64,000 bases of DNA from Molossus alvarezi (lineage: Eukaryota; Chordata; Mammalia; Chiroptera; Molossidae). Under the pieces are notes generated by a model. That model searched no databases. It had not been told where the DNA came from and was given only the letters and a program-made list of their open reading frames with translations. A program made the position numbers and the translations under genes. The DNA is taken from contig CM073885.1 in assembly GCA_037176705.1 (NCBI GenBank), forward strand, positions 92,876,501-92,940,500, written 5' to 3'. Positions 1-13,094 of the stretch are shown in pieces; within the stretch, counting starts at the first letter, position 1, and each line of letters starts with the position of its first letter.

Positions 1-1904
1 TCTAACTAATAGGAACAAACAACAGAAAGTAAAATAAAATGGGGAAGATAAGAATATGCCCCCAAAAAGGAAACAAGGAAAAAAAAAAAAAACAAAACCC
101 GGAGAAAATCTCTAATTAAACAAAGATAAGTAATTTGCATAATAAAGAATTGAAAGAGTCATAAGAATGCTCAACAAATGAGAGAAGAATAGAAAAATTC
201 AGAGAATACTTCAAGAAAGATTAAGAAAATATAATAAAGAACCAATTAGAAATGAAGAATACAATAAACGAAATGAAGTATACATTAAAAGGAATCAACA
301 GCAGGTTAACACAAAAGAATAGATTAGTGACCTTGAAGACATAATATTGAAAACCACACAATCAAAACAGCAAAAGAAAAAAAAATACCTTAGGAATAAA
401 TTTAGCCAAGAAAGTAAAAGATATGTACTCTGAAAACTATAACACCCTGAAGAAATAAATTGAAGAGGACATAAATAAATATAAGGGAATACCATGCTAA
501 TGAATTGGAAGGATTAATATTTTTAAAATGACCTTACTGCCTAAAGCAATCTACTGAGTGAATGCAATCCCTATCAAAATTCTAATGGCATTCTTCTCAG
601 AACTAGAATAATCCTAAAATTTACATGGAATCACAAAAGATTATGAATAGACAAAGCAATCTTGAGAAAAAAGAACAAAGTTGGAGGTATTACATTCCCT
701 GATTTCAAACTACAAAGCTATAATACTCAAAATAGACACATCAATGAATGGAACTAACAGAGTGCCCAGAAATAAACTCTCACTTATATGGTCAATTAAA
801 CTACAACAAAGGATGTAAGAATATACAAAGGAAAAATTACAGTCACTTTAACAAGTGGTGTTGAGAGAACTAGACAGAAACATACAAAAAGAACAAAACC
901 AGACCACACTTTACACCATATGCAAAAATAAACTCAAAATGAATTTTCTTACATGCAAGAACTGAAACTACAAAACTCCTGGAATAAAATATAGGTAGTA
1001 ACTTGACATAAGTCTTAGTAATATCTTTATGGATATGTCCCTTCAAGCAATGAGAACAAAAGCAAAAAAGTGTACACTTAAAACCTATATAATTTTATCA
1101 ATCAATGTCTCCCCAATAAATTTAATTTAAAAAATAGAAATAAAAAATTAGGAAATAATAAACAACTGGGACTTTGTCCAACAAAATAGTTTTTGCACAG
1201 CAAAGAAAACTTTCAACTAAACAAAAAGCTCACTGAATGGGAGAATATACATGATGGGGCAAGAGTAGGTTTACAATTGTCTGTATGGAAAATAAAATAA
1301 TAATTAAAAATAATAATAAAATAATAAACTCTGTGTTTCACATACACAATTGTAAACCAACTTTAGCTAACCTATGTATTTGCAAATGACATATCTGTTA
1401 AGGGATTGACAAGGAACTCGTATAACTCAATAACAAAAAATAAACAATGCATCAAAAAATAGAAGACATGAAGAAATATTTCTCCAAAGAAGACATACAG
1501 ATTGCTAACAGACATATAAAAAGATGCTCAACGTCACTAATCAGCAGAAAAGTGCAAATCAAAACCACAATGAATTATCATCTCATACCTTCAGAATAGC
1601 TGTTATCAAAAAGTCAATAAATAACACGTGCTGATGAGGAGTTGCAGGAAAAGGGAACATTTGTGCACTGTTGGTAGTATTGCAAATTGGTGTAGGCCCT
1701 ATGGAAAACACTATGCAGATTTTAAAAAACTAAAAATAGATCTACCATATGACCCAGCAATTTCACTTCTGGGTGTTTTTATGAAGAAAACAAACACAGT
1801 CATTCAATATATATATATTGCACTCTGTGTTCATTACAGCATGTATAATAGCCAAGATATAAAAGCAACGTTGGTGGCCATCAATAAATGAATGAATAAA
1901 GATA

Positions 1905-1954
<50 letters not shown>

Positions 1955-2376
1955 TGAAATATTACACAGCAATGAAAAGAATGTCATCTGGCTATTTGCA
2001 ACAACATAGATCAACCTAGAGGGTATTATGCTAAGTAATAAGTCCGAAATAGAAAGATAAATACCATATGGTTTTACTTATATGTGGAATCTAAAACAAA
2101 ACAAGCAAACAAAGAAAACAAAACAAAAACAGACTCAGAAACAGAGAACAAAGGGGTACTTGCCAGGGAACAGAGTGATGGGATGGGTGAAAAAGATGAA
2201 GGAGATATAGTCAATAATCTTGTGATAAGTTTGCATGATGATTGCAGATGATTACTAGACTTAGTATGATGACTACATTGTAAGGTATATAAATGTCAAA
2301 TAATTTTATTGTATACCTAAAACTAATATAATATTGCATACCATCTATACTTAAATAAAGTAAAATAAAAAATAAA
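1..2376 (+). mobile_element. Old LINE-1, internally deleted, 5' end outside window
   Basis: Positions 1 to about 385 resemble L1 ORF1 (Lys/Glu-rich coiled-coil coding sequence). From about 386 the sequence jumps to the C-terminal part of ORF2 and then runs through the 3'UTR to an A-rich end near 2376. Relative to the intact order seen in the L1 at 42578-48691, roughly 3 kb is missing at the junction, including the endonuclease and reverse transcriptase core. Numerous stops and frameshifts show that it is dead. A CT/CA microsatellite has grown inside the 3' part. It is much more diverged than the L1s at 5467-10199 and 54772-56122, so it is probably an old family. The 5' boundary lies outside the window, so no TSD can be checked. 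Confidence 0.85.
1904..1954. repeat. (CT)n(CA)n microsatellite
   Basis: An uninterrupted run of TC dinucleotides is followed by CA dinucleotides, about 51 bp, inside the L1 3' region at 1-2376. It is a simple replication-slippage tract. Confidence 0.95.
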
Positions 2377-2379
2377 GTG

Positions 2380-3460
2380 GCACATACTCTAAAACTGCTG
2401 TTCCACTCTGGACCCTGTGGTTGTTCAGTTCTGTTACTAGCATTATACTATGGCATCTCCACCTCCTCCATAGCTACTTAATTGGTTGCGTATTTGTGTG
2501 TATCTATTATTGGATTTGAACCGAAAGTTCCTTGATAGCAAAAATTTCATTTTAATCACTTCTCTGTCCTGCCTGTATGCTACTCACTTTCTGAGGTGCC
2601 TACCACAGAGCAGTATGTGTTGAAAGCTCCAGTGTTTCCTAGAATTACTCTAGCTATATGCATCCATTAATCTATCTATTTTTCAATGTATCTACCCTAG
2701 AGTGTTATAGAAGTACAGAGATATGGCTGGTATAAAATGTTAATTATATGCCTAACTTAAAATCTTTAGACAATTGGAGCTACTCTGAAAGTGCAATCAG
2801 TCATTACCATGACATATCTTTTCCTATCTAATAAAACAACTGGAAGTCTAAATTGTAAATACGATTCTTCCTCTTTTGCTGAGATTTAAGCTCTCTGTTA
2901 CTCCAACATAATTTACAGTTTTTTTCCCCCCTAGGAATATGTTGTGTAATGAAAGAAAGTGATTTATATATTTTTTCCTTAATTAAACCACATTAAAGTT
3001 AGAGACCTCTTAACACCATTCCTCTCTAAGCCCACTCACACCCTGCCCTGTGTAATCACTATTTAATTAAAATAGGAAAAGAATATGAATTTACTGAAGA
3101 CTTGTCATTGTTCATTTTTCTGCTTGTGCTTTAGTCTTCAGGTAGATTTGAACTCTGGTTAGGCTCTAGCGAACCTGTTTGTGTTCATTGGTTAGACGCC
3201 AATGCCCTTTTTATTCCCTGCCTCTTGAAAGAAAACAAGACAGGCGGACCCTACCAGTTTTCAGAGTAGACAGGCTTTGACAGGCTTGATGTGAGAGTGG
3301 TTCCTCTATTTCTTACCAACTGCATGGAAGCTTGAAATTCACCTTTAGGGATTTATTTATGAATTAGTTAATCTTGTTTGGTAGGTATGACTCAGCTGGG
3401 TTACTTTAAAATTTGGTTGAGATTATTAATATAGAAACTTGTAGAAATGTGGACAACAGG
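2380..3460. other. Unassigned sequence, possible L2/MIR relic
   Basis: About 1.1 kb with no convincing gene. Around 2515-2640 the order of motifs (ttccttgatagca, then acttctctgtcctgcc, then ccacagagcagta) loosely recalls the 3' end of an ancient LINE2 or MIR. It is too diverged for a firm call. The rest shows nothing I recognise. Confidence 0.4.
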
Positions 3461-3735
3461 AAACTGAAGTTCTTTTTTTTTTTTTCCCTATCCACACCTG
3501 AGGACATTGTTCCATTTTTTGTTCAGATAGAGTGGGAGGGAGAGAGAGAGAGAGAGACATTGATGTGAAAGGGACACATCGAGTGGCTGCCACCTGCATG
3601 ACCCAACCAGGGTCAGGGACAAACTGCAACCGAGGTACATGCCCTTCGCAGGAACCGAACCCAGGTCTCTCTGGACCACAGGCCGACGCTCTAACTACTG
3701 AGCCAGACAGGCCAGGGCAAAACTGAAGTTCTTTT
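3461..3735 (-). mobile_element. VES-type SINE, subfamily A, with TSD
   Basis: The SINE body is 3477-3719 in reverse orientation. It has a poly-T (tail), a GA-rich block, and a tRNA-like head ending in gagccagacaggccagggc. The 16-bp TSD aaactgaagttctttt is exact at 3461-3476 and 3720-3735, which proves retroposition. The 3' hairpin motif before the tail survives as a partial stem around 3488-3505. The exact TSD suggests moderately recent insertion. Confidence 0.95.
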
Positions 3736-5453
3736 GCTCGAAACTTAAGTTGTTTGAAACAATCCCTCACTATTAAGATTTTCTTATTTTTAAAATACAA
3801 ATGCCCATTGGATGGGTAGTTCATGTCACCTCTCACATCTTATTATAAATGAGTTTATTAGAAAGAGAAAGTACCAATTAACTAGGTAGAAAAGATGCAG
3901 AATATGGAGAATTGGGAAATAAAGGCAGATTTATGTCACATATATTTCTGTAGCAGTGAAACACTGCTGTATCATGGTACTGGGTCATGACCTCCTCCTT
4001 AAAATTACTGACTGTCAAGAAAGATCTGAAAAGTCTACAAAAAGCCCCCCCCCCGCCCCTCACGAGTGGTGTGTGATATTAATGATATTGCATTAGATTG
4101 AGGATTAGAGCAAAGTTAAGGCTTCTTGTCAATATAAGCTTTCTGAATTTAGATGCTTTTCCTTGTTTCCTACATTACTTGTATATTCCTCAATGTTGGG
4201 CAGATAGTACTTGTTAAATACTTATTAATTGAATGTTTTAAGTTATTTATGAATGTGTATATATATATATATTTTGTTTGTTTATCTTTTATAATTTCCA
4301 TGAATCTTCCCTTCTGTAAAAAAGGTTTCTAAAGATTTATGAAACGCAAAGTTTACTTTGGTGTAAGACTTCTCAATGTAATAACTTGATTTCTATAACT
4401 CAAATTGGAGTTATAGAATCAGAAAAACACATATTTTTATCACTAATGTACCTTTTTTAAAATGCCGATTCTTCTTTATGTAGTTACTTCAAATTTGGAA
4501 GAATTGCATATGCAGCTACTCTGCAATATAATATATTCATGTTGAAACTTCATTTTATACTACATGTAACATTGATAACTGTGGTAGCTAAGCCTTAATT
4601 CCTCTGTTTTCAACCTTTGTGATTTTAAGTTTTGGCTTAAAACTTTCTTCAAGGCTCCAGCATACCTATCATTTCAATATATTCTTTTTTACGTTCTCTA
4701 ATAAAAGCAGCCATTTATGCAGAAGTAATAAATTATAAGTATTTCTAGTAGCTGTTTATGAGGAATTATTAGGAATACAACTGGGAAATTGTGTTCTTTG
4801 AGTTAAAAATACAGATTTTTATTATAGCTGTTGTCATGGTAATAGGTGTTTATTTCTAATTGAATATAACGTATTATTGCTTGAAAACAGTATATATCAA
4901 TTCAGTATTGTATGCATATAATTGCAGATGTTTGTATGACCAGAGAATTATATAGAGTTATATAAATCAGATTAAGTTACAGTATTAGAAAGTCAGGTTT
5001 CAGATGGAGGGTGGGTGGGATAGAAGTGGGACAAGAAAACCAATTGACAGATTTTACTTTAAAACTTTTCTTTGTCTTATGAATTGCCAAAAAAGATATT
5101 AATTTTATAATATTAGGTTATAAAATTAAATTCAATGTTTCTATTTTAAAGCACTGGAGAAAGGGGGAAATTTAAAGAAAAATACAGTCAAATAACTTAC
5201 CATATTTTACTTCAAACACAATTCCCATATCATAATTTTATTATTGACATAAAACTCAGGGTTTTTTTCTAACACAATCAGAGTGAAGATATGGTATTCT
5301 ACCACTTAGGATTTTGGAAAATGAAGGAAATTCTACTTATACATTATATCGTCCTAGTGGGTAAGTGGTATTACAATAAACAAGGATGCAGAAGATAAAA
5401 AAATCTGTAGAATGTTTCACTTTGAGTTTCAAACTCTACATTAAATAACAATA
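3736..5453. other. Unassigned AT-rich sequence
   Basis: No gene or clearly recognisable repeat was found. It contains a poly-C run near 4044-4057 and a short (AT)n tract at 4257-4272. Reading frames here are short and not supported by any protein family. Confidence 0.5.
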
Positions 5454-5720
5454 ATCTTTGTTTTTATTTTTATATTTATTTTTTTGCAATTATTCTTAAT
5501 TTATTTTTGTTACAGATGTTTCTCCTTTTGACCCCTAGACATCCTCCTCCAGATCCCGAAGCCTCCCCCAGCATTGCTGTCTATGTCCTTTGGTTACTCA
5601 TATGTGCATATAAATCCTTTAGTTTATCTCATCCTGCTCTCCATGTCCCAGCCCCCACCCCAGCCTCCTCCTCTTTTCTATGTCTCTGGGTTTATTTTGG
5701 TCATCAGTTTATTTTGTTTA

Positions 5721-8700
5721 TTATATTTCACAGATAAATGAGATCAGGTGGTATTTGTCTTTCTCTGATTGGCTTATTTCGCTTAGCATAATATCTCCAG
5801 GTCCCTCCATGTCATCTCAAAGGACACAAGATCTTTCTTTTTTACAGTTGCATAGTGTTCCATTGAGTATATATACCATGGCTTTTTAATCCATTCATCT
5901 AATGATGGACACTTGGGCTGATCCCAGATATTAATGATTGTAAATAGTGTTGCTATGAACATAGGGGTCACTATATTCTTCTTGACTGGTGTTTCAGGCT
6001 TCTTAGGATAAATTCCTAGAAGTGGGATCACTGGGTCAAGTGGCAGATCAATTTTTAATTTTTGAGGAAACATCATACTGTTTTCCATAGTAGCTGCACC
6101 AGTCTTCATTCCCACCAGCAGTGTACTAGAGTCCCCTTTTCTCCACACCCTCGCCAACATTTGTCTGATGATTTGTTTATGGCAGCCATTTTGGCAGGTG
6201 TGAGGTGATATCTCACAGTCATTTCAATTTGCATCTCTCTAATGATTAGTGATGCTGAGCATTTTTTCATGTGTCTCTTGGCCATTTGTATGTCCTGTCT
6301 AGAGAGGTGACTAAGTCCTCTGCCCATTTTTAAATTGGGTTCTCTGTCTTCCTATTGTTGAGTACTCTATTTATTTTGGAAATTAACCACTTATCTGCAG
6401 TATCATTGGCAATTATGCTCTCCCATATAGTGGGTTCCCTTTCCATTTTGATGCTTGTTTCTTTTGCTGTGCAGAAGCTTTTTTGTGTGTGATGTAGTCC
6501 CATGTATTCATTTTCTCCTTTGTTTTTGTTGCCTTAGGTGATGTATCAGTGAAAATTCTGGTGCGTATGATGTCTGAAATTTTGTTGCCTACAGTTTCTT
6601 CTAGGATTTTTATAGATTCATGAGTCACATATAAGTCTTTTATCCATTTGAGTTTATTCTTGTGTATGGTGTAAGTTGATGGTCTAGTTTCATTGTTTTT
6701 GCATGTAGTTGTCCAATTTTCCCAACACCATTTATCAAAGAGGCTGTCTTTACTCAACTGTATGCTCTTGCCACCTTTGTCAAATATTAATTGAGCATAT
6801 TGCCTTGGGTCAATTTCTGGGTTCTCTGTTCTGTTCCACTGGTCTATCTACCAGTACCAGGCAGTTTTGAGTACAGTGCCAGTACCAGGCAGTTTTGAGT
6901 ACAGTGGCTTTGTAGTATAACCTGAAATCTGGTAATGTGATCCTTCCAACTTTGTTCTTCTTTTTCAAGATTGCTGTGGCTATTTGGGCTCTTTTTTGGT
7001 TCCATATGAACTTTTGAAATATGTGTTCTAGTTCTGTGTAGCATGCCATTGGATATTTTGCTGGGGATTGCATCGAATCTATAGATTGCTTTGGGTGGAA
7101 TGGACATTTTAATGATGTTAATTCTTCCAATCCATGAACAAGATATGTGCTTCCACTTTTTTATATCTTCCTGTATTTTTTTTTTTCAATGACCTATAGT
7201 TTTCTGCGAATAGGTCCTTTATTTCTTTGGTTAAGTTTATTCCTAGGTATCTTAATTTTTTTCCACAATGCTAAATGAGATTGTTTTTTCAGTTTCTCTT
7301 TCTGTGAGTTCATCATTGGTGTATATAAATGCCATTGATTTCTTGACGTTAATTTTGTGTCCTGCTACTTTGCGAAATTCATTTATTAAGTATAGTACAT
7401 TTTTTATGGAGTATTTGGGGTTTTCTACATATAGTATCATGTCATCTGTGAATAATGACAATTTCACTTCATCCTTTCCAATTAGGATCCCTTTTATTTT
7501 TTCTTCCTGTCTGATTGCTGTGGCTAAGACTTCCAGTACTATGTTAAATAAAAGTGGCGAAAGTGGGCATCCTTGACTTTTTCTGTTCTTAAGAAAAATG
7601 CTTTTAATTTTTGCCCACTGAGTATGATGTTGGCTGTAGGTCTTTCATATATGGCCTTTATTATGTCAGGATATGATCCCTCTGTTTGCACATTGCTGAG
7701 CGTTTTTATCAGAAATGGGTGCTGGATTTTGTCAAATGCTTTTTCAGCATCTATTTATATGATCATATGGTTTTTATCTTTAATTTTGTTTAAGTGGTAT
7801 ATCACATTCATTGATTTGCAAATATTGTATCAGCCTTGCATCCCTGGGAGAAATCCCACTGGTCATGTGAATAATTTTTTTGATGTATTGCTGGATTCAA
7901 TTTGCTAGTATTTTGTTAAGGATGTTGGCATCTATGTTCATCAGGGATATTGGGCTGTAGTTTTTTTTCTCTGTAGTGTCTTTATCTGGTTTTGGAATTA
8001 GAATTATGCTGACCTCATTAAATGAGTTTGTAAGTCTTCCATCTTCTTAAATTTTTTGGAATTGTTTGAAAAGAATGGGTATTAGTTTTTCTTTGAATGT
8101 TCGGTAAAACTCTCCTGTGAAGCTGTCTGGGACTGGGCTTTTGTTTGCCAGGAGATTCTTGGTTACATCTTCAATTTCCTTAGTTGTTATTGGTCTGTTG
8201 AAGTCTTCTATCTTCTCCTGGTTCAGTTTTGGGAGACTATGTTTTTCTAGAAATTTATCTGTTTCACCTAGATTGTCCAATTTGTTGGCGTATAACTGTT
8301 GATAGTATTTGTTAACAATCCTTTGTATTTATGTGTTGTCAGTTGTTACTTTTCCTCTTTTGTTTCTGATTTTCTTTATTTGGGTCTCCTCTCATTGTTC
8401 CTTGGTGAGTCTAGCTAAGGGTCCATCAATCTTTTTTATCTTTTCAAAGAACCAGCTATTTGTTCCATTGATCTTTTGAATTGTTTTTTTTTAGTCTCTA
8501 TGGCATTTATTTCTGCTCTGATCTTTACTATTGCTTTCCTTCTACTTGCTCTGGGTTTTTCTTTTTGTTTCCTTTCCAGTTCTTTAAGTTGTGAGGTTAG
8601 TCTATTAGAAATTTATCTTGTTTCTTGAGGTAGGCCTGTAGTGCTATGAACTTTCCTCTCAGAACTGCTTTCACTGCATCCCATAAATTTTGTGTTGTTG

Positions 8701-9532
8701 TGTGTTCATTTTTATTGGTTTTCGGGAAGTTGTTAATTTTTTTCTTGATCTCCTTGGTAACCAATTCATTGTTTAATAGCATGCTATTTATCCACCAAAT
8801 ATTTAAATGTTCTTATAGTAATTGATTTCTAGTTTCATGCCAGTGTGATTTGAGAAGATGCTTGATATTATTTGAATCTTCTTGAACTTGTAGGGACTTA
8901 GTTTATGTTCAAACATGTGGTGTGTCTTTGAGAATGTCCCATGTTTACTTGAGAAGAATGTGAATTCTGCAGTTTTGGGATATAATTCTCTGTAAATATC
9001 TATTAAATCCATTTGATCTAGTGCATCATTTAGACTCTCTTTTTTCTTATTAATTTTTGGTGTAGGGGTCTGTCCAGTGATGACAGTGGGGTGTTGAAAT
9101 CCCCTCTTATGATTGTATTGCTGTCAATTTCTCCTTTGAAATCCTCCAGAAGTTTTAAAATATATTTTGGTGCTCCTATATTGGTGCATATATGTTTACC
9201 AAGGTTATATCTTCCTGTTGGATATATCCTTTCAATATTATGTAGTGGCATTCTTTGTCTCTAGTTATGGCCTTCATTTTGAAGTCTATTTTTATTGGAT
9301 ATAAGTATTGCTACCCCTGCTCTTTTTTTTCCCCTTTTTATTTTCTTGGAAGATTTTTTTCCATCACATCACTTTCAGTGTATGTGAGTCTTGTTGTGAG
9401 GTGTGTCTCCTGTAAACAACATATATATGAGTCATGTTTTTTTATCCATTCAGCTACTCTGTGTCTTTTGATCAGAGCATTTAATCCATTTACATGTAAG
9501 GTTATCATTGATATGTACTTATGTATTGCCAT
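5721..9532 (-). pseudogene. L1 ORF2 pseudogene (endonuclease/reverse transcriptase)
   Basis: The frame opens with M-A-I-H-K-Y-I and shows the endonuclease motif HVNGLN and the catalytic-glutamate motif QETHL (9338-9532). Further on are NKSPVPDSF-type RT sequence (8047-8280), the RT catalytic motif FTDDM (7252-7467) and the C-terminal segment ending at a stop at 5721-5723. Coding is split among frames by several indels, including an exact 28-bp tandem duplication at 6851-6906, so it cannot make a full protein. In living L1s ORF2p nicks target DNA and reverse transcribes L1 RNA in cis. Confidence 0.9.
6851..6906. repeat. 28-bp exact tandem duplication inside L1 ORF2
   Basis: A 28-bp unit beginning ccagtaccaggcag occurs at 6851-6878 and again at 6879-6906 without change. 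Twenty-eight is not a multiple of three, so it shifts the ORF2 frame. The other L1 copies here have one unit. Confidence 0.95.
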
Positions 9533-10212
9533 TTTTATTTATTGTAGTTATATTTTTCTTCCTATTTCTTCAAATTACAGCAGTCCCTTTAACATTTCTT
9601 GCAGTGCTGGTTTGGTGCTAATATATTCCCTTAGCCTTTTTTTTTTTTTTTTCTTTTGTCTGGGAAGCTCTTTATTTCACCTTCTATTTGAATGATAGCC
9701 TTGCTGGATAGAGTAGTCTTGTATTCAGATCCTTGTTTTTCATGACCCTTATTACTTCATACCATTACCTTCTGTTTCTGTTGAGAAGTCAGCTGATAGA
9801 TAGCTTTATGGGGGTTCCTTTGTAGGAAACCTGTTGCTTATCTCTTGCTGCCTTTAGAATTCTCTCTTTGTCTTTAATTTTTGGCATTTTAATTATTATG
9901 TGTCTTGGTGTGAGTCTCTTTAGGTTCTTTTTACTTAGGGCTCTCTGTGCTTCTTGAACTTATATGCCTTTTTCCTTCACCAAGTTAGGAAAATTTTCTG
10001 TCACCATTTCTTCAAATATATTCTCTAACACTTGCTCATTTTTTTCTTCTTCTGGAACTCCTCTGATGAGGATATTGTTATATTTTATATTGTCCCACAG
10101 TTCTCTTAAGCTGTCTTCCTGTTTTTTTTAATTGTTCTTTTTTCTTTTTGGTCCTCTGATTGAGTGATTGTTTTCAACCTGTCTTCTAATTCACTGATGA
10201 TCTTTGTTTTTA

Positions 10213-10766
10213 AAACTCCATTTTTTATCATTGTACTTAACCTTAAATGAGTTGCTAGATTATATTGTACGTTTTTTTCATTATACTATTCATGATATAT
10301 GCATATTTCTTTACATGAGATATTAAATGTTCTATAATTTCATACCTTATAATTACTATAACATTATTCCTGTGTTATTCAACAAATTTTCCCATGTTCA
10401 GTTCAGTTTTATCCTTCCTTTGGAATATAAAATTTAGAATGGGATTATGGTACAATGTCAGATTTAATTATATTTACTTAAAATTTCAACTGCTTCCATA
10501 TGAGGAAACAACAGACATTTTATCTTCAATCTTTACTTGACTAAAGGTTTATTTTTTACAATATTTGTTTCAGCATATTAATAAAGCTTACTTTGATTTT
10601 CTATACTTAATTTTTCAGTTTTCATTTTCAAATCCTATTGGGTTCACTGAGGAAGTGAACAGTAAATTTTACTTCTGTTTATTTTTGTGTTTCATCAGAC
10701 TAGATTTGAATGATGACCCTTTACAATATTTTATCCATGTCTTATCAGTCACTAGTTCCTTTTAAA
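10213..10766. other. Unassigned sequence
   Basis: AT-rich sequence between the L1 and the next SINE. A 66-codon frame at 10565-10765 on the plus strand has no recognisable domain and is probably chance. Confidence 0.5.
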
Positions 10767-11001
10767 ATAAATGTTACATTAGCCTGGCTGGTGTGGCTCA
10801 CTGGTTGAGCATCGACCCATGCACCAAAGGGTTGCCAGTTCAATTCCCAGTCAGGGCCCAGGCCCAGGTTGTGGGCCCAGTCCCAATGGGCGGCATGCAG
10901 AGGTGCCCAATCGATGTTCTCTCTCATTGTTGTTTCTCTCTCTTTCTTTCTTCTCTCTAAAATCAATGAACAAAAAATATTTAACATAAATGTTACTTTA
11001 G
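10767..11001 (+). mobile_element. VES-type SINE, subfamily B, with TSD
   Basis: The body is 10783-10985. It has a tRNA-like head with A box tggctcactgg (10794-10804, one mismatch to consensus) and B box gttcaattc (10838-10846, fits consensus), then a CT-rich middle and a tail aaaatcaatgaacaaaaa. The TSD ataaatgttacattag (10767-10782) is repeated at 10986-11001 with one mismatch. Subfamily B differs from A in the head (gagcatcgacccatgcacc) and lacks the extra 3' hairpin. Confidence 0.93.
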
Positions 11002-11735
11002 TACCAGTCCATATGGAACGATCTAGGGGATCATTCTGTAGTGTACTACAAAATTACTACACAAGACAGAATATTTGACTTCTGAAAACCAAAGAACATA
11101 AAAGCTAAAAGATCACTTATCTCACTGAGGAATAGTTCAGGAATAACCTATTGTTGGTTTTCCTTGATAAAGCATTCACTAAACCCACAATAGAATTGTT
11201 CAGGAACATAGAACTTGAAAGCTCTCTAAGACTCCAGGATGTAGAAGTGTAACTAAAAACTTATCTTTTTAATGTTTTTATATTTCTTAATATAATATAG
11301 AAAATAACATAACTAGTGATATTTTATTTTTGCCCTAATGCTTCAAGTAAAGAATAAAAATCAAGACTATATAAAAATTTACTGAACATATGACATACTT
11401 TAGAATAATATAAAATAGAGATATCAGTATACCAAAGGTATATTTTTAAAATATCAGAATATGCAACTGGCAAAGTCAAATTCTCAAAGAGGTAAATTTT
11501 GAAGCAATATGGAAAATTAGTATAAATCAATAGGATCAGATGGTATTTATCAGAAAATCCTAAGATAATTAAAATGTAAGTTAGTGGGGACACTGATAAA
11601 ATATTAGTATCTAAATACACATACTAAATATTAGTACTTATGAAAGATTAGAGAATAATATAATGGCTAGTCTTTAGAAATAATTAAAGTTATTGTCCTT
11701 GAAGTTTTGAAGAAGAATTCACTTGTTTTAAAATT
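11002..11735. other. Unassigned AT-rich sequence
   Basis: No repeat or gene was recognised. A 98-codon minus-strand frame at 11324-11620 is low-complexity, Tyr/Leu-rich translation of AT-rich DNA and has no family support. Confidence 0.5.
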
Positions 11736-11740
11736 AAAAT

Positions 11741-12050
11741 GCCTCCCTGTCAGGTTTGGCTCAGCAGTTAAAGCATCAACCCACAGAATGAAGGGTCACT
11801 GGTTCATTTTCAGTCAAGGGAATATACCTGGGTTGTAGGTTCAAACCCAGATCCCGGGGTCATGCCAGGGTTATGCCGGCATCATGCCAGGGTTGTGCAG
11901 GAGGCAGCCAGTTGATGTGTCTCCTTCACATCGATGTTTCCCTCTCTCCCTCCCTTCCTCCCTCCCTCCCATTTTCTCTAAAAATCAATGGAAAAATATC
12001 TTCAGGTGAGGATTAAAAATAAATAAATAAATAAAATTTTAAAATAAAAA
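11741..12050 (+). mobile_element. VES-type SINE, subfamily A, diverged, with internal expansion
   Basis: The head reads caggtttggctcagcagttaa with a recognisable A box. The middle carries a repeated catgccagggtt motif (about 11850-11900), making this copy longer than its relatives. The CT-rich block and the tail motif atatcttcaggtgaggat are followed by (AAAT)n. No clear TSD was found and the edges are approximate. CpG sites are largely lost, which suggests an older copy. Confidence 0.88.
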
Positions 12051-12119
12051 TAAAATACCATATTATTTTGCCACTGATGTTGACAGATGTTTTAATGTGG
12101 TTTTCTCTTTTATTCGTGT

Positions 12120-12255
12120 CTTTGACCAATATTTACTGAGTATATTTTATGTTCCAGAGGGACACGGGCTCTGTATTGATTCAACTACAATAGATGATGA
12201 GGACAATTAAGATTCTCACAATCCATGAGTGAATATTGATACATAACAGACTACT
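12120..12255 (+). mobile_element. Probable LINE2 relic
   Basis: The order of motifs (aatatttactgag, then gttccagaggga, then attctcacaatccatgag) follows the L2 3'-region pattern in plus orientation. It is heavily diverged. The call rests on remembered family structure, not on an alignment. Confidence 0.45.
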
Positions 12256-12935
12256 TACAATAATTATTATAAAGTCTATGATGTGGATTGCCACAGATAT
12301 GAGTATCTAGGTGACACAATTTGTATTTAAATGGCAAACAAATAATAATTGCAGAATTAAACTCTACTTTCTACAAGAATTACATATATTACATAAGCTC
12401 AACTAACTTTTTGACAGAAAATAAATAAAATCTTTAAAATGATCTAACAAAGGCTTGTAAATAAATATTTCATTTAAAAATGCATTAAAAGCATATTTTA
12501 AGTTTTTATTTTGGGTAAAATGACCTAGGTATCTTTTATTTCTAGATTATCTGTCTAGTATCTTCAATTAACACTAACATGAAGAAAAGAAAAAAAACTT
12601 TTATCATCCAGTAACCAGAAGACAGAAAACACATCACAAAATCTATTCATTAGATCTTTCATATTGGCCACAGAAGAAACAGTGTGAAATATTAGCATGT
12701 CTCAATACATCTGAATGGTCAGATTGGCACATTAATAGTGAATATGAATGTTCCTAAATAGAAGTTAACACTGAGCAGACAGCCTAAAAATGTTTATTAG
12801 AACTTCACAGTTGAGTAAGAGATACAATGAACAAGGTCTTGACCAATATAACCAATAGTATAATTGAGTATTTCAAAGGGCAGACAAAGCTCCAGTCAGG
12901 GAAGGCCCTAGAACAACAAATAAAATATATTTACT
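12256..12935. other. Unassigned sequence
   Basis: About 680 bp with no gene or recognisable repeat. An A-rich run is at 12585-12598. Confidence 0.45.
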
Positions 12936-12939
12936 TATT

Positions 12940-13022
12940 TTTTAAAATTATATTTATTAATTTATTTTTGTTACAGATGTTTCTCTTTTTCCTCCATTGA
13001 CACCCTCCTCCCCATCCCCTCC
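12940..13022 (-). mobile_element. Very short LINE-1 3' tip, antisense
   Basis: The sequence taatttatttttgttacaga and the following tgtttctctttttcctcc match the 3'UTR end of the L1 at 5467-10199 (compare 5498-5530). Only the last 85 or so bases of the element are present, a severely 5'-truncated insertion. The TSD is not resolved. Confidence 0.75.
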
Positions 13023-13094
13023 CATATTTATATATATATTCAAATATTTATTGAGCAAGTATTTTATGAAAGATACTACATATACTACTATTAT

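Larger units (their letters stand above)
5454..10212 (-). mobile_element. LINE-1, 5'-truncated in ORF1, antisense, with 13-bp TSD
   Basis: In the minus orientation it reads partial ORF1 (about 10199 down to 9560), ORF2 (9532 to 5721) and a 3'UTR ending in an A-rich tail (T-rich at 5467-5490). The TSD atctttgttttta is exact at 5454-5466 and 10200-10212, so the insertion spans 5467-10199. The 3'UTR matches that of the copies at 12940, 33287-33795 and 54772-56122, so these belong to one bat L1 group. It is truncated inside ORF1, the usual result of incomplete reverse transcription. Confidence 0.93.

Noticed and set aside
5507..5889. Plus-strand frames in 5507-9695 (up to 146 codons)
   Set aside because: They are the antisense of the minus-strand L1 at 5467-10199. 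The coding signal is on the other strand.
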